Shown: positions 8,722-17,809, counted from the stretch's first letter. The stretch is 64,000 nt of DNA from JBMYYR01 sp965243605 (GCA_965243605.1 CBDEVQ010000073.1:24852-88851); one strand, 5' to 3'. The notes: generated from the letters alone by a model not told the origin. Made by a program: numbers and translations.

Positions 8722-9495
8722 ATGAAGCGATTTTTAAAATCTATTTTAGTACTTATAGTCGTAAGTATGTTTTCTTCTTGTGAATCTCGAAAGAATATGA
8801 TCTATTTTCAAAATATTGAAGGTATAGGTATTGAGCAAACTCAAATATTAAATACTCCTATAATACAAATAGGTGATGTCCTGTCAATTTCGGTTTCGGC
8901 ACTTGATATGGAGGCTGTTAGACCTTTTAATTTACCCGTAGTGGTATATAATAATATTTCAGGTTCAGTGAATGGAGTTCCTAAACAACAAGGATATCGT
9001 GTTTTAAATGATAAGAGTATTAATTATCCAATAATTGGTAAATTACTAGTTAGTGGATTGACGATTGCTGAAGTACAGGAGTTAGTAGTAGAAAAATTGT
9101 CTGGATACATTAAAAACCCTATCGTAAATGTAGAAATAATAAATTATAAAATTTCTGTATTAGGAGATGTTTCAAAACCAGGAACATTTCAAATTGATAA
9201 TGAACAAATATCAATTTTACAAGCAATTGGTATGGCAGGCGGTTTGAATATCCAAGGAAAGAGAAGTAATATTTTAATTATTAGAGATAATTCAGGTAAA
9301 AAGGAATATTGTCGTATTGATTTAAGAGATGCTAATTTGTTGAATTCAGAGTTCTTTTTTTTACAACAAAATGATGTAGTTTATGTAGAACCAAATAAAA
9401 CTAAAATAAATTCATCTAAATACGGACCAGCAGTTTCAGTTACTGTGTCTATAGCTTCAACTATAATAGCATTAATTTCGGTTTTAACACGATAG
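8722..9495 (+). CDS. wza: Polysaccharide export lipoprotein, Wza-like
   Basis: A 257-aa lipoprotein: signal peptide with the lipobox at residues 17-20 (FSSC), followed by a polysaccharide export (BexD/Wza) domain (IQIGDVLSISVSALD) and SLBB-type domains (VSKPGTF...GMAGGLNIQGKRSNILIIRD). A hydrophobic helix ends the protein (residues 233-255), which in this phylum replaces the long C-terminal helix of E. coli Wza. It forms the outer-membrane exit for capsule or exopolysaccharide. A TAACTTTG -7-like box lies at 8690-8697, 24 bases before the ATG, so wza-wzc may have their own promoter. The kinase gene follows after 10 bases. Confidence 0.87.
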   Translation: MKRFLKSILVLIVVSMFSSCESRKNMIYFQNIEGIGIEQTQILNTPIIQIGDVLSISVSALDMEAVRPFNLPVVVYNNISGSVNGVPKQQGYRVLNDKSINYPIIGKLLVSGLTIAEVQELVVEKLSGYIKNPIVNVEIINYKISVLGDVSKPGTFQIDNEQISILQAIGMAGGLNIQGKRSNILIIRDNSGKKEYCRIDLRDANLLNSEFFFLQQNDVVYVEPNKTKINSSKYGPAVSVTVSIASTIIALISVLTR

Positions 9496-9505
9496 TAATT
9501 AAACA

Positions 9506-11890
9506 ATGAATAACTTTAATACACCTCAAGACGAAGAAAACGATAATTTTAATTTTATTGAAATTATTAGTCCATACTTAAGAAGATGGAAAATTTATAC
9601 CGTATCAGTAGTGATATGTTTAATAGGTGCAGTAGTTTATCTAAAACATACAATACCAATATATCAGGTTAGTACGAGTTTAATGTTAAAAGATGAAGGT
9701 GGGAATGGTAGTAGTATTGGAGGTTTAAGTGAGTTTGAAGGTCTTGGTTTATTTGACGGTGGAGCGAGTAAAGTCGATAATGAATTAGAGATTTTAAAAT
9801 CTCGTTTTATAATAAATGAGGTAATTAAAAAACTGAAAATAAATATTTCGTATTGGGAAATTGATGGGTTTAAAACAAAAGCTCAATATCTAAAAACACC
9901 ATTTGAGTATGAGTTGATTAAGGGTGATTTTAACGATGATTTACTTGAATTAGTATTGAATATAGAGGTGTTAAATAAAAATGAATTTAGTATTCAAATT
10001 AATGGTCAAAAAGAATCTAAAACATATGGTTGGGGGAGTTCAATAACATATGAAGGCATTGAGTTTATTTTAATACCAAACCTAGAATATATAAATTCTT
10101 TTTTTGGAAAAATAATAAGAGTTAATGTTATTCCTATAGATATGGCTATTGAAAATCTACAAAAACGAATTGCATATAATACTTCAGCAAAGAAAAATGA
10201 TGTAATAAAGTTAACATTAAAAGATGCTTCTAAAAGTAGGGCTAAAGATATCTTAAACGCACTAGTCGAATTCTATAATATGAGTGCAATTAATGATAAG
10301 AAAGAGGTAAATTTGAAAACTGTAGAATTCATTAAAAATAGATTGAATTTAATTAAGGGAGAGTTAGTTATTATTGAAGAGGATGCTGAGTCATTTAAAC
10401 AAAAACATCATTTATTGGATATACAATCTGAATCGAATTTATTTTCTCAAAGTATTACAAATATAAAGGATGAATTATTTAATGCTGAAACGCAAATACG
10501 ATTAGCTGAATTTATGTTTGAAGATTTAATTGATAAAGAAGAAAAGTATACTTTAATTCCTATAAATTTAGGATTGGAAAATGGAGGGCTAATAGGGTTG
10601 TCACAATCTTACAATGATATTGTGATTAAACGAAATAGGATAGTTCAATCTACAAATGATTTAAATCCTGTAATTAAAAATTTAGATGCACAGTTAGAGA
10701 ATTTAAAAGGAAATATTAGAACGAGTTTAGGAAATTACATCCAAACTCTAAAAATTACTCAACAAGAATTACAGAACCAAGAGCAATTAATAAATTCAAG
10801 AATTGCTTCAATTCCAGAAAAGGAAAGACAGTATAGAGGGATAGCAAGACAACAGGAGTTAAAAGAAGCTTTATATTTGTTTTTATTACAAAAATATGAA
10901 GAAACATCTTTAAGTTTGGCTGCAACAACTTCTAATTCTAAAGTAATTGATTTAGCATATGGATCACGTAAACCCGTGTCACCAGTTGGTAAAATTATTC
11001 TTGTCATGGGATTATTGTTAGGGCTGCTAATTCCAACAATTATTGTTTATATAAAGGAACTTTTAAATACAAAAGTTCATAATAAGAAAGAGTTAGAAAG
11101 TTTAGTCGGAGCGATACCTGTACTAGGAGACATTCCAAAAAGTGGTACAAAAGACCTCCGAATTAAAACGACCAGTGATCGATCGAGTATGGCGGAGGCA
11201 TTTAGAATCCTTACTACCAATATGAATTTTATGATTGGTCGAGGTAAAGATGAATGTAAAACAATATGTGTTACGTCTACTATTGCTGGAGAGGGGAAAA
11301 CCTATATTTCTGTAAACTTGTCTACAGTTCTATCTTTTTCTAAAAAGAAAATACTATTAATAGGTACAGATGTACGTAGTCCGAAAATGGCTGATTATTT
11401 TATGGAGTCTCAACAGCATATGGGGTTGACTAATTATTTGTCAGATTTAACCATGAAAGTATCGGATATTGTAGTTAAACAATCAGATAATCCATTTTTA
11501 GATGTTATTTTCTCTGGAATTATTCCACCTAACCCAGTAGAGTTATTAAGTAGCGAACGCTTTAAAAATATGCTTGAACAAGTTAAAGAGGAATATGATT
11601 ATATTATTATGGATAGTGCTCCTGTAAGCTTAGTAACTGATACGCTATTAATAAGTAAGTATTCAGATATGTTTGTTTATGTTACTAGAGCGGAATACCT
11701 TGATAAACGTATGTTAGAAATTCCTAGAAATCTATTTAAGCAAGAACGTTTGCCAAATATGGCTATGGTTCTTAACGATATTGATGTTAAGAAAGGGTAT
11801 GGTACAGGATATGGGTACGGTTATGGTACATATGGAGAGTATGGTGAAAAGCGTAAAAAGAAATGGCGAATATTTGGTACGCCAATATAG
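9506..11890 (+). CDS. wzc: Polysaccharide co-polymerase and BY-kinase, Wzc-like
   Basis: A 794-aa inner-membrane protein that controls chain length and export with Wza. The order is a cytoplasmic N-terminus, helix 1 near residues 32-50, a Wzz domain and long periplasmic coiled coil, a GNVR segment (RIASIPEKERQYRGIARQQE), helix 2 near 495-515 and a cytoplasmic tyrosine kinase. The kinase has Walker A (TIAGEGKT, near 593), Walker A' (GTDVRSPK, near 618) and Walker B (YIIMDSAP, near 700). The C-terminal tail holds six tyrosines in a Gly-Tyr run (GYGTGYGYGYGTYGEYG), the autophosphorylation cluster expected of BY-kinases. No separate tyrosine phosphatase or Wzx/Wzy is in the window. Confidence 0.9.
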   Translation: MNNFNTPQDEENDNFNFIEIISPYLRRWKIYTVSVVICLIGAVVYLKHTIPIYQVSTSLMLKDEGGNGSSIGGLSEFEGLGLFDGGASKVDNELEILKSRFIINEVIKKLKINISYWEIDGFKTKAQYLKTPFEYELIKGDFNDDLLELVLNIEVLNKNEFSIQINGQKESKTYGWGSSITYEGIEFILIPNLEYINSFFGKIIRVNVIPIDMAIENLQKRIAYNTSAKKNDVIKLTLKDASKSRAKDILNALVEFYNMSAINDKKEVNLKTVEFIKNRLNLIKGELVIIEEDAESFKQKHHLLDIQSESNLFSQSITNIKDELFNAETQIRLAEFMFEDLIDKEEKYTLIPINLGLENGGLIGLSQSYNDIVIKRNRIVQSTNDLNPVIKNLDAQLENLKGNIRTSLGNYIQTLKITQQELQNQEQLINSRIASIPEKERQYRGIARQQELKEALYLFLLQKYEETSLSLAATTSNSKVIDLAYGSRKPVSPVGKIILVMGLLLGLLIPTIIVYIKELLNTKVHNKKELESLVGAIPVLGDIPKSGTKDLRIKTTSDRSSMAEAFRILTTNMNFMIGRGKDECKTICVTSTIAGEGKTYISVNLSTVLSFSKKKILLIGTDVRSPKMADYFMESQQHMGLTNYLSDLTMKVSDIVVKQSDNPFLDVIFSGIIPPNPVELLSSERFKNMLEQVKEEYDYIIMDSAPVSLVTDTLLISKYSDMFVYVTRAEYLDKRMLEIPRNLFKQERLPNMAMVLNDIDVKKGYGTGYGYGYGTYGEYGEKRKKKWRIFGTPI

Positions 11891-11899
11891 TATAGCCTG

Positions 11900-11940
11900 A
11901 ATTAAAAAGCCTCATTGAAATTCAATGAGGCTTTTTAATT
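11900..11940. terminator. Bidirectional terminator between wzc and the ABC ATPase
   Basis: Perfect inverted repeat with 20-bp arms (11900-11919 and 11921-11940) around one base, core AAAAAGCCTCATTGAA. A-rich and T-rich ends give T-tails on both strands. It sits between the convergent ends of wzc and the minus-strand ABC ATPase gene, whose stop is at 11941. Confidence 0.85.
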
Positions 11941-12942
11941 TTATAAAATGGGTTGTATCTTTTTAATCATTAAATGATATGATTCGTTAGAATGTATTAG
12001 ATGATCTTTATCTACTTGAATTTTGATAAATGTAGAGTTTTCATGAACTAAGGTTACGACTTTGAAACTTCGTTTAAATTCAATATTTTTAATAGTGAAT
12101 TCACCATTGTTATGCTTTTCAATTTCAAAATCTTCCCTTCTAATAGCGTAGGTTTTATGATTTTGATCTTGATGTATTTCTTTTAGATTAAATCTTATGT
12201 TTTGATGAGATAGAAAGGTATTGTTAATAATATCTCCTTTCATTATATAGGCTTCACCCATAAATTGGGCAACGAATTTATTTTTTGGATGCCTATATAA
12301 GTGTTCAGGAGTATCAAATTGTTGTATTATACCGTCGTGAAGAATAATTGCTTTGTCGGCAATTGCAAAGGCATCGTCTATGTCATGTGATACAAAGATC
12401 GCACTTACACCGCTGGTTTTAATCATGAGTTTTAATTCCTCTCTTAATTGATCTTTTAAGACGGCATCTATATTACTAAAAGGCTCATCCAATAGTAATA
12501 TTTCAGGTTTTGGGGCTAGTGCTCTTGCTAGAGCAACTCTTTGTTGTTGTCCCCCAGAAATTTGATGAATTAGTTTATGTTCTTCACCTTCTAGCTTGCA
12601 AATTTTAATAAGTTCTTTAACACGTTGTTTCTTTTCAGATTTTAATCCAAATCCAATATTATCCTCTACATTAAGATGCGGAAATAGAGCGTAATTCTGG
12701 AAGAACATACCAATATTACGTTTGTGTGCAGGTGTTTTAAGAATATCGATATTGTTCATCTCAATGGAACCAGAATTTGTAGTTTCAAAACCGGCGATAA
12801 TTCTTAATAAAGTGGATTTACCACAACCGCTATTACCCAAAAAGGCAATAATTTCACCATCTTTTAAGTCGAAATTAACAGACTTTAAAACATGTTTAGT
12901 GTCAAAAGATTTCGAAATATTTTTAATGGACAGCTTATTCAT
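11941..12942 (-). CDS. ABC transporter ATP-binding protein, FbpC/PotA-like
   Basis: A 333-aa ABC ATPase. Visible motifs are Walker A GNSGCGKST, Q-loop FQNYALFP, signature ISGGQQQRVALARAL, Walker B ILLLDEPFSNID and H-loop IFVSHD, followed by a roughly 90-residue C-terminal regulatory (TOBE-like) domain with YAIRREDFEIEKH. Proteins of this CUT1/FbpC/PotA layout power uptake of iron, polyamines or sulfate. No permease or binding protein is nearby, so the partner and substrate are unknown. I place the start at the ATG at 12942 (MNKLSIKNISKSF) rather than the in-frame codon at 12993, because the later one begins the ABC fold and overlaps the upstream ctlX stop by only 8 bases. Confidence 0.83.
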   Translation of the reverse strand: MNKLSIKNISKSFDTKHVLKSVNFDLKDGEIIAFLGNSGCGKSTLLRIIAGFETTNSGSIEMNNIDILKTPAHKRNIGMFFQNYALFPHLNVEDNIGFGLKSEKKQRVKELIKICKLEGEEHKLIHQISGGQQQRVALARALAPKPEILLLDEPFSNIDAVLKDQLREELKLMIKTSGVSAIFVSHDIDDAFAIADKAIILHDGIIQQFDTPEHLYRHPKNKFVAQFMGEAYIMKGDIINNTFLSHQNIRFNLKEIHQDQNHKTYAIRREDFEIEKHNNGEFTIKNIEFKRSFKVVTLVHENSTFIKIQVDKDHLIHSNESYHLMIKKIQPIL

Positions 12943-13894
12943 GTGTGTTCTTTTGATTAAGACGAATATTCTTAGGAAGGAAGATTTCAGCAATCATACA
13001 TCGAGCAGATCCACCACCATATTTTTCTATTGTTGAGAGTTCGCTATGTATTATTTTATGGGTTTGAGATATTTGCCTTTTTTGGTCTTCCGTAAAATTT
13101 TGGAATGCAGTTGTTGACATCATTAATAATAAGTTGTCAGATGTATTTTTAAGCTCTAAAATATTACCGCAAAAATGTTGCATTTGATCAATTGTAATCG
13201 AAATAACATTTTTATTTGTACGTTTAAAATGATTTAATAATGCTTTACGGTGGGCTTTAGATGGAATTACATCTAAACAAATTACCACAAAATGTGACGA
13301 TATAGATAACATCACATTGGTATGATATATAGGTTGAGCTTTTCCGTTTATTTCGAGGCTAGTTTCAAATATTACGGGGAAATAACCAAAGTCTTCACAA
13401 AAATCTATAAATAATTCTTCATCTGCTCTTTCTGATAATCCACAATAGGCAATTTCATTGGTTCTATCTAAAATAAAACTTCCTGTTCCTTCTAAAAAGC
13501 AATCGTCTTCTTCAGCTCCCGAATAATCAATGATATCTTCAATTTTATGACCTAATTCGTAAAGTGTATTAAAAATATCTTCCCGTTTTTCATGTCTTCT
13601 ATTCGCTGCAAACATTGGATATATACCAATGTTTCCATTCGTATGAAAGGAGACCCAGTTGTTTGGGAAAAGAGCATCTGGAGTTTGTGGAATATGTGTG
13701 TCTTCTATAATATTTACGGATACCTTATTTTGCTTTAAGATAGAAACCATTCGATCAAATTCCGATTGAGCTTTTAGGTTAATCTCTGAATTTGATAGAT
13801 CTTGTTTATGTTGAAATGCATTATTAATCGCTGTTTCTTTATTGCAACAAAAAGAAACGGGACGAATCATTAGAATGTGGTTTGTACTTTGCAT
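12935..13894 (-). CDS. ctlX: Citrulline utilisation hydrolase CtlX-type (arginine deiminase superfamily)
   Basis: A 319-aa member of the guanidino-group modifying enzyme superfamily, of the CtlX/amidinotransferase-like group. The substrate-binding and catalytic landmarks are DALFPNNWVSFH, the acidic EEDDCFLEGTGSFILD stretch, IYHTNVMLS (catalytic His) and GGGSARCMIAEI (catalytic Cys). It probably hydrolyses a C-N bond of citrulline, arginine or a related compound in the cytoplasm. It overlaps the ABC ATPase start by 8 bases and follows the GreA-C-like gene by 1 base, so it is in the same operon. No other arginine catabolism genes are in the window, so the substrate is left open. Confidence 0.8.
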   Translation of the reverse strand: MQSTNHILMIRPVSFCCNKETAINNAFQHKQDLSNSEINLKAQSEFDRMVSILKQNKVSVNIIEDTHIPQTPDALFPNNWVSFHTNGNIGIYPMFAANRRHEKREDIFNTLYELGHKIEDIIDYSGAEEDDCFLEGTGSFILDRTNEIAYCGLSERADEELFIDFCEDFGYFPVIFETSLEINGKAQPIYHTNVMLSISSHFVVICLDVIPSKAHRKALLNHFKRTNKNVISITIDQMQHFCGNILELKNTSDNLLLMMSTTAFQNFTEDQKRQISQTHKIIHSELSTIEKYGGGSARCMIAEIFLPKNIRLNQKNTHE

Positions 13895-13895
13895 A

Positions 13896-14354
13896 TTAGA
13901 TAACAGATATTATAGATATGTTTTTACGATTAAAAGTAAACGTATCTTGAACTCTTTTTGAGATTAACGTTTTTGATAATGGAGCTATTGGAGAAAGAAC
14001 AAAAACATTTTTGTTAAGCGCTTGAATTAATCCAATACCAGAACAAATATAAAATAATCCGATATTAGTTTCTATCAAACTTCCAAGTTCTATTGTTGTA
14101 TGTTGTTCCGTATGATTTAATTGTTTAATAAAAGAGTATGTTTTTAGAGTTTCTTGATACTGTGCGCCTAACTTCTCAGCTTCTAGTTGAAGCATAGCAC
14201 GTCCAGTCTCATGTTTGTCTCCTGCACTACTTTTTGATTCCGATTGTAATCCATTTTGGGCATCTTTTATCCCTTTTTGATATACATCTAAACTTTTGTT
14301 CACATGATCTAAGCATGCTTTATGTACGAGTAGTTTATCGTGTAGATTTAACAT
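13896..14354 (-). CDS. GreA C-terminal-like cytoplasmic protein
   Basis: A 152-aa protein, start chosen at the ATG at 14354 (MLNLHDKLLVHKACLDHV); an in-frame upstream start at 14414 would lie deep inside miaA. The N-terminal half is helical (KSSAGDKHETGRAMLQLEAEKLG, split here for description), resembling the coiled coil of GreA. The C-terminal half (IELGSLIETNIGLFYICSGIG...VFVLSPIAPLSKTLISKRVQDTF) follows the pattern of the GreA/GreB C-terminal FKBP-like domain, including the SPLA.aLlGk-like motif. Homologues in this phylum are often labelled 3-oxoacyl-ACP synthase, which the sequence does not support. It may bind RNA polymerase, which is inference. It overlaps miaA by 20 bases. Confidence 0.65.
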   Translation of the reverse strand: MLNLHDKLLVHKACLDHVNKSLDVYQKGIKDAQNGLQSESKSSAGDKHETGRAMLQLEAEKLGAQYQETLKTYSFIKQLNHTEQHTTIELGSLIETNIGLFYICSGIGLIQALNKNVFVLSPIAPLSKTLISKRVQDTFTFNRKNISIISVI

Positions 14355-15270
14355 GGTTGTGGTGGGTTTGAGAAACAAAATCAAGATAAGACGTAGACGG
14401 TTTGTTCGTAACATCTAAAAAATGAACATGAAGATGATTACGTTCAATTCTACGCATCCATGTCATTTGACGTTTAGCATATTGATGTATGGCTGTATTT
14501 AATTGAGTAAACAGAGTGTCAAATGATATGAGGTTTTGTAAATACATGGATAAAAATTTATACTCTAATCCAAAGTATTGAAGTTTTTCATGTGAAATCC
14601 CTTGATTTAATAGAAATTTCACTTCTTCAATCATACCATTTTCTAATCTTTGTTTTAATCGTGTTGTAATTTTTTGTTTACGTTGCTCAATATCAGAAAA
14701 ACAAATGAAATAAAGGGGGGAAAATTCAGGAAAAGGATTTTTAGGAATGGCGTGGTCCAAAAGGTAATTATGAATTTCTATTCCACGAATTATTCTTTTT
14801 TTTGAATTTATATCCACCTTATATTTTAATGTATACTGCTCGAGTTGTTTTACTAAATCTAATTTGTCTTTTATGATTAGTTCTTGACGTAATTGATCGT
14901 TAATAGGAATTTGTGTAAAAACATCCGCATGGCAAACAGCTTGAATATATAACCCAGAACCACCACATAAAATACCAGTAGTGTTTTGATCTGTTACGGT
15001 ATTCCAAGTTTTTAGAAAATCATCTTTATATCTTTGGATATGATAATGTTCTGAAGGATCAACATAATCGATTAAGTGATATGGAATACTTTGATTATTA
15101 ACAGTGAATTCATTTAGATCTTTCCCCGTTCCTATATCCATAAGTTTATACACCTGTCTTGAATCAGCTCCTATTATTTCACCTTTAATTTTATGCGCAA
15201 AATGACAAGCTAATGCTGTTTTACCAGAAGCTGTTGGACCTGTAATAACTGTAATAGGTGTTTTTTTCAT
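14335..15270 (-). CDS. miaA: tRNA dimethylallyltransferase MiaA
   Basis: A 311-aa enzyme that adds the isopentenyl group to A37 of tRNAs reading UNN codons. Motifs: P-loop GPTASGKTAL near residue 9, GADSRQVYKLMDIGTGK (substrate and catalytic Asp region), LCGGSGLYIQAV and RQMTWMRR near the C-terminus. Length is normal. The ATG at 15270 is preferred over the codon at 15282: it begins MKKTPITVITGPTASG and overlaps the stop of the upstream gene as TAATG, which implies translational coupling. Confidence 0.93.
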   Translation of the reverse strand: MKKTPITVITGPTASGKTALACHFAHKIKGEIIGADSRQVYKLMDIGTGKDLNEFTVNNQSIPYHLIDYVDPSEHYHIQRYKDDFLKTWNTVTDQNTTGILCGGSGLYIQAVCHADVFTQIPINDQLRQELIIKDKLDLVKQLEQYTLKYKVDINSKKRIIRGIEIHNYLLDHAIPKNPFPEFSPLYFICFSDIEQRKQKITTRLKQRLENGMIEEVKFLLNQGISHEKLQYFGLEYKFLSMYLQNLISFDTLFTQLNTAIHQYAKRQMTWMRRIERNHLHVHFLDVTNKPSTSYLDFVSQTHHNHVKSTR

Positions 15271-16025
15271 TAGGCGTTCCAAGTAAATTTATAACTTTCG
15301 TAATTTACAACTTTCATCCATTGTTGTTCGTCTTTAGAATCACTTAATGCGAGCTGGCGGTCGTAATATGTTGGTGAAATAAAAAATGAATGGACTTTAT
15401 TCTGATGTTCACAAGTAAAACCTTGTTGTTCATACATAGAACTTTGATACCAAGATGTATCGGCATAAGTCATGAGTTGAATAGGTTTTTTTTGTTGAAT
15501 AAAGGTGTTAAGGAGCTTAGAAAAGCCTCCATGTACTCGGAAATCTTTATGATTACAAAATCGTATGATTTCGTATGATTTACCAACTCTTTCTTTCCAG
15601 TTTCTACCTGAACTAAAGGTCATTAAACCCACTAAATCCTCATTGAAGTATAAGCCTAGTCTAAATTTCCCGGTAGATGTTGAAAATAAATGATTTTTGA
15701 TAAGGAAGTCTTTAGCTACTGGTGTTGTTACTGATTTAACAATTGTTTTTCTACCATGGATAGTTTTTGTTTGTCCAAAATATGCACGAATACTTGCTTT
15801 AATAATGTCCTTTTTGTTAATCCATAAATCTTCCCAAATAATCCATTTTTGGTTTAGTTTTTTTAGATCTGTAGTTGTATCAGAAATTATATAATGAAAG
15901 AAAATGGACTTAACTTGATTTTTATATTCAAAATCAAGTTGAAGTCCAAATACATGTTCTTGGATTGAAACAAGGGTTGTAAATTGTTCCAAAAAGGTAA
16001 TAAATTCAGTTGCGTTTTTCTTCAT
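15270..16025 (-). CDS. Homing-endonuclease-associated (Hef-type) domain protein without nuclease domain
   Basis: A 251-aa protein. From about residue 105 (VAKDFLIKNHLF...FRLGLYFNEDLVGLMTFSSGR...YEIIRFCNHKDFRVHGGFSKLL...LMTYADTSWYQSSMYEQQGF) it resembles the GNAT-like C-terminal domain found at the end of phage homing endonucleases of the Hef type. The N-terminal 100 residues are not recognised, and I see no GIY-YIG, HNH or PD-(D/E)XK motif. It is coupled by TAATG junctions to both pafA upstream and miaA downstream, so it seems a resident operon gene rather than a mobile one. Function unknown; recognition from pattern memory, not a search. Confidence 0.6.
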   Translation of the reverse strand: MKKNATEFITFLEQFTTLVSIQEHVFGLQLDFEYKNQVKSIFFHYIISDTTTDLKKLNQKWIIWEDLWINKKDIIKASIRAYFGQTKTIHGRKTIVKSVTTPVAKDFLIKNHLFSTSTGKFRLGLYFNEDLVGLMTFSSGRNWKERVGKSYEIIRFCNHKDFRVHGGFSKLLNTFIQQKKPIQLMTYADTSWYQSSMYEQQGFTCEHQNKVHSFFISPTYYDRQLALSDSKDEQQWMKVVNYESYKFTWNA

Positions 16026-17650
16026 TAACGGCGTTTATGACTGTAAGGTAAGTTAATTCCTGTACCATCTGATCCATTTGGAGGAGAAATATTAAAGAAA
16101 CGACTTAGCGTAGGTGCTATGTCTGTTATATTAACACGTTCATAAGATTCTCCAGCTTTTATATTCCATCCAAACCAAATTAATGGTACATGGGTATCAT
16201 AGCTGTAAGATGATCCATGTGTTGTTCCATAATGATGATACTCCATCCAGGCAGGGTTTAAAACATATGCAATATCTGCTGATCTAACGGGATGGTATCC
16301 ATTGGATATTAGTTTAGCTGTATATTCAGAACTTAAACTTTCGCTCAACACAGAACGTCCAAATACTTGACCTATTCCTTCATAATTCAATAAGAAATCT
16401 TTTACAGAGGCTTCAATATTTAAATAGTCTACCTTATTTGAATTAATAAGTTGATGATTCAAAAATATTTGTTGGTTACTTACATTTTTGATAAGCCCAT
16501 GAATCTTATATTTTTCTTGTAGGAATATATCCAAAGCAATTTGCATTTTTCGGAAATCGAAATAACCTCCTGGTGCTTTGTTGTCGATTAGATATTGTGC
16601 ATTATGTGCACCTCCATGATCCGCAGTTAAAAAAATAACGGCATTGCTTAATCCAACATGCTTATCAATATATTTTAATAATCTTGATATTTCATGATCT
16701 AGTCTAAGATAAGTGTCTTTTGTTTCCCAAGCTTGTGTACCATATTGATGACCTACATAATCTGTAGAAGAAAAACTAATCGTCAACATATCTGGTGTAT
16801 TGTCTCTTCCTAATTGTTCATTTTTAATTAAGTCAACGGCGAAATCTACTAAATATGAATTTCCAAATGGTGTAGCCTTAAGTGTTCCAAAACCATCAGC
16901 TTCAGATATTTTTTGCAGATCGTGTGGAAAAGTGGGTGTTTCTTCAGTAGAAAAAGTTCCTTCATACTTATTATTATCACCAGTACTTAATTTGTTATAC
17001 TCTTTTAATGGAGTCCAACGTTTTGATAAGTATTTTTTTGCTAAATTTTTGTTATTGAATTTAGTAGCCCATTCAGGTAAATTGTTCCAATAAAAGTCTG
17101 AACTAATCATTTTACCAGTTTTACTATCCATCCAAAATGCACCATTAGCCATATGTCCTATAGACAATATAGCTCCTCTATCTTTTAACGATATTCCATA
17201 ATTTTTAGAGCGTTGCTGAGTATAAATTTTTAATTCATCTCCAAATGTATTAGCTAACATTCTAGAAGGAGACATTTGACCTGCTTCTGAGTTTAAAACC
17301 CCTACACTTTTCACATCAGGATCAGAAGCGCAATACACTTCTTTATGTTCTTTTTTATCATACCAATTGTTAGCAATTATTCCATGATAACGTGGAGAAG
17401 TACCTGTAAAGATTGAAGCATGACCAGGACCTGTATAAGTAGGTACGTAATTAAAATGCGTATTTCTATTAAAATATCCATCTTTCACTAAACGTTTAAA
17501 CCCATTGCTTTCAAAATCATTCCAATAGCGTTGTATGTAATCATAACGCATTTGGTCTATTACGATTCCTACAACTAATTTAGGTTCTTTATGTTGTTGA
17601 GCTTTAACTATAGAGGTAACTAAAACTAATATTGCAAATAGCTTTTTCAT
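16025..17650 (-). CDS. pafA: PafA-like alkaline phosphatase family protein
   Basis: A 541-aa secreted or periplasmic phosphomonoesterase of the alkaline phosphatase superfamily. There is a signal peptide (residues 1-17, ending VKAQ). Metal and catalytic residues fall in VGIVIDQMRYDYI (Asp), VPTYTGPGHASIFTG (nucleophile Thr), FSSTDYVGHQYG (Asp/His), LTADHGGAH (Asp/His) and SYDTHVPLIWFG (His). This set matches the Thr-nucleophile PafA class common in this phylum. It likely scavenges phosphate outside the inner membrane. It is the first gene of the minus-strand run to 11941, with a TAATG overlap to the next gene. Confidence 0.88.
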   Translation of the reverse strand: MKKLFAILVLVTSIVKAQQHKEPKLVVGIVIDQMRYDYIQRYWNDFESNGFKRLVKDGYFNRNTHFNYVPTYTGPGHASIFTGTSPRYHGIIANNWYDKKEHKEVYCASDPDVKSVGVLNSEAGQMSPSRMLANTFGDELKIYTQQRSKNYGISLKDRGAILSIGHMANGAFWMDSKTGKMISSDFYWNNLPEWATKFNNKNLAKKYLSKRWTPLKEYNKLSTGDNNKYEGTFSTEETPTFPHDLQKISEADGFGTLKATPFGNSYLVDFAVDLIKNEQLGRDNTPDMLTISFSSTDYVGHQYGTQAWETKDTYLRLDHEISRLLKYIDKHVGLSNAVIFLTADHGGAHNAQYLIDNKAPGGYFDFRKMQIALDIFLQEKYKIHGLIKNVSNQQIFLNHQLINSNKVDYLNIEASVKDFLLNYEGIGQVFGRSVLSESLSSEYTAKLISNGYHPVRSADIAYVLNPAWMEYHHYGTTHGSSYSYDTHVPLIWFGWNIKAGESYERVNITDIAPTLSRFFNISPPNGSDGTGINLPYSHKRR

Positions 17651-17758
17651 AAATGTTGTTTTAAGAATTACAAAATTGGGCTTTCAAATTGTAATATCCA
17701 ACCTTGAAGGTTTAAATTAATATTATAACTTGCTTTGATATAATATTTACGATAAGAA

Positions 17759-17787
17759 TTTGATATTATATAATTGGTGTATATTTG
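17759..17787 (+). promoter_or_regulatory. Promoter of the Cys-rich secreted protein
   Basis: TTTG at 17759-17762 and TATATTTG at 17780-17787 with 17 bases between them, a close match to the Bacteroidota -33/-7 pattern. The ATG at 17810 is 22 bases after the -7 box. Confidence 0.55.
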
Positions 17788-17809
17788 TATTTCTAAAAAT
17801 AATAATATT

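Noticed and set aside
12722..13036. Plus-strand ORF inside the ABC ATPase gene
   Set aside because: Antisense shadow of Walker A and neighbouring motifs.
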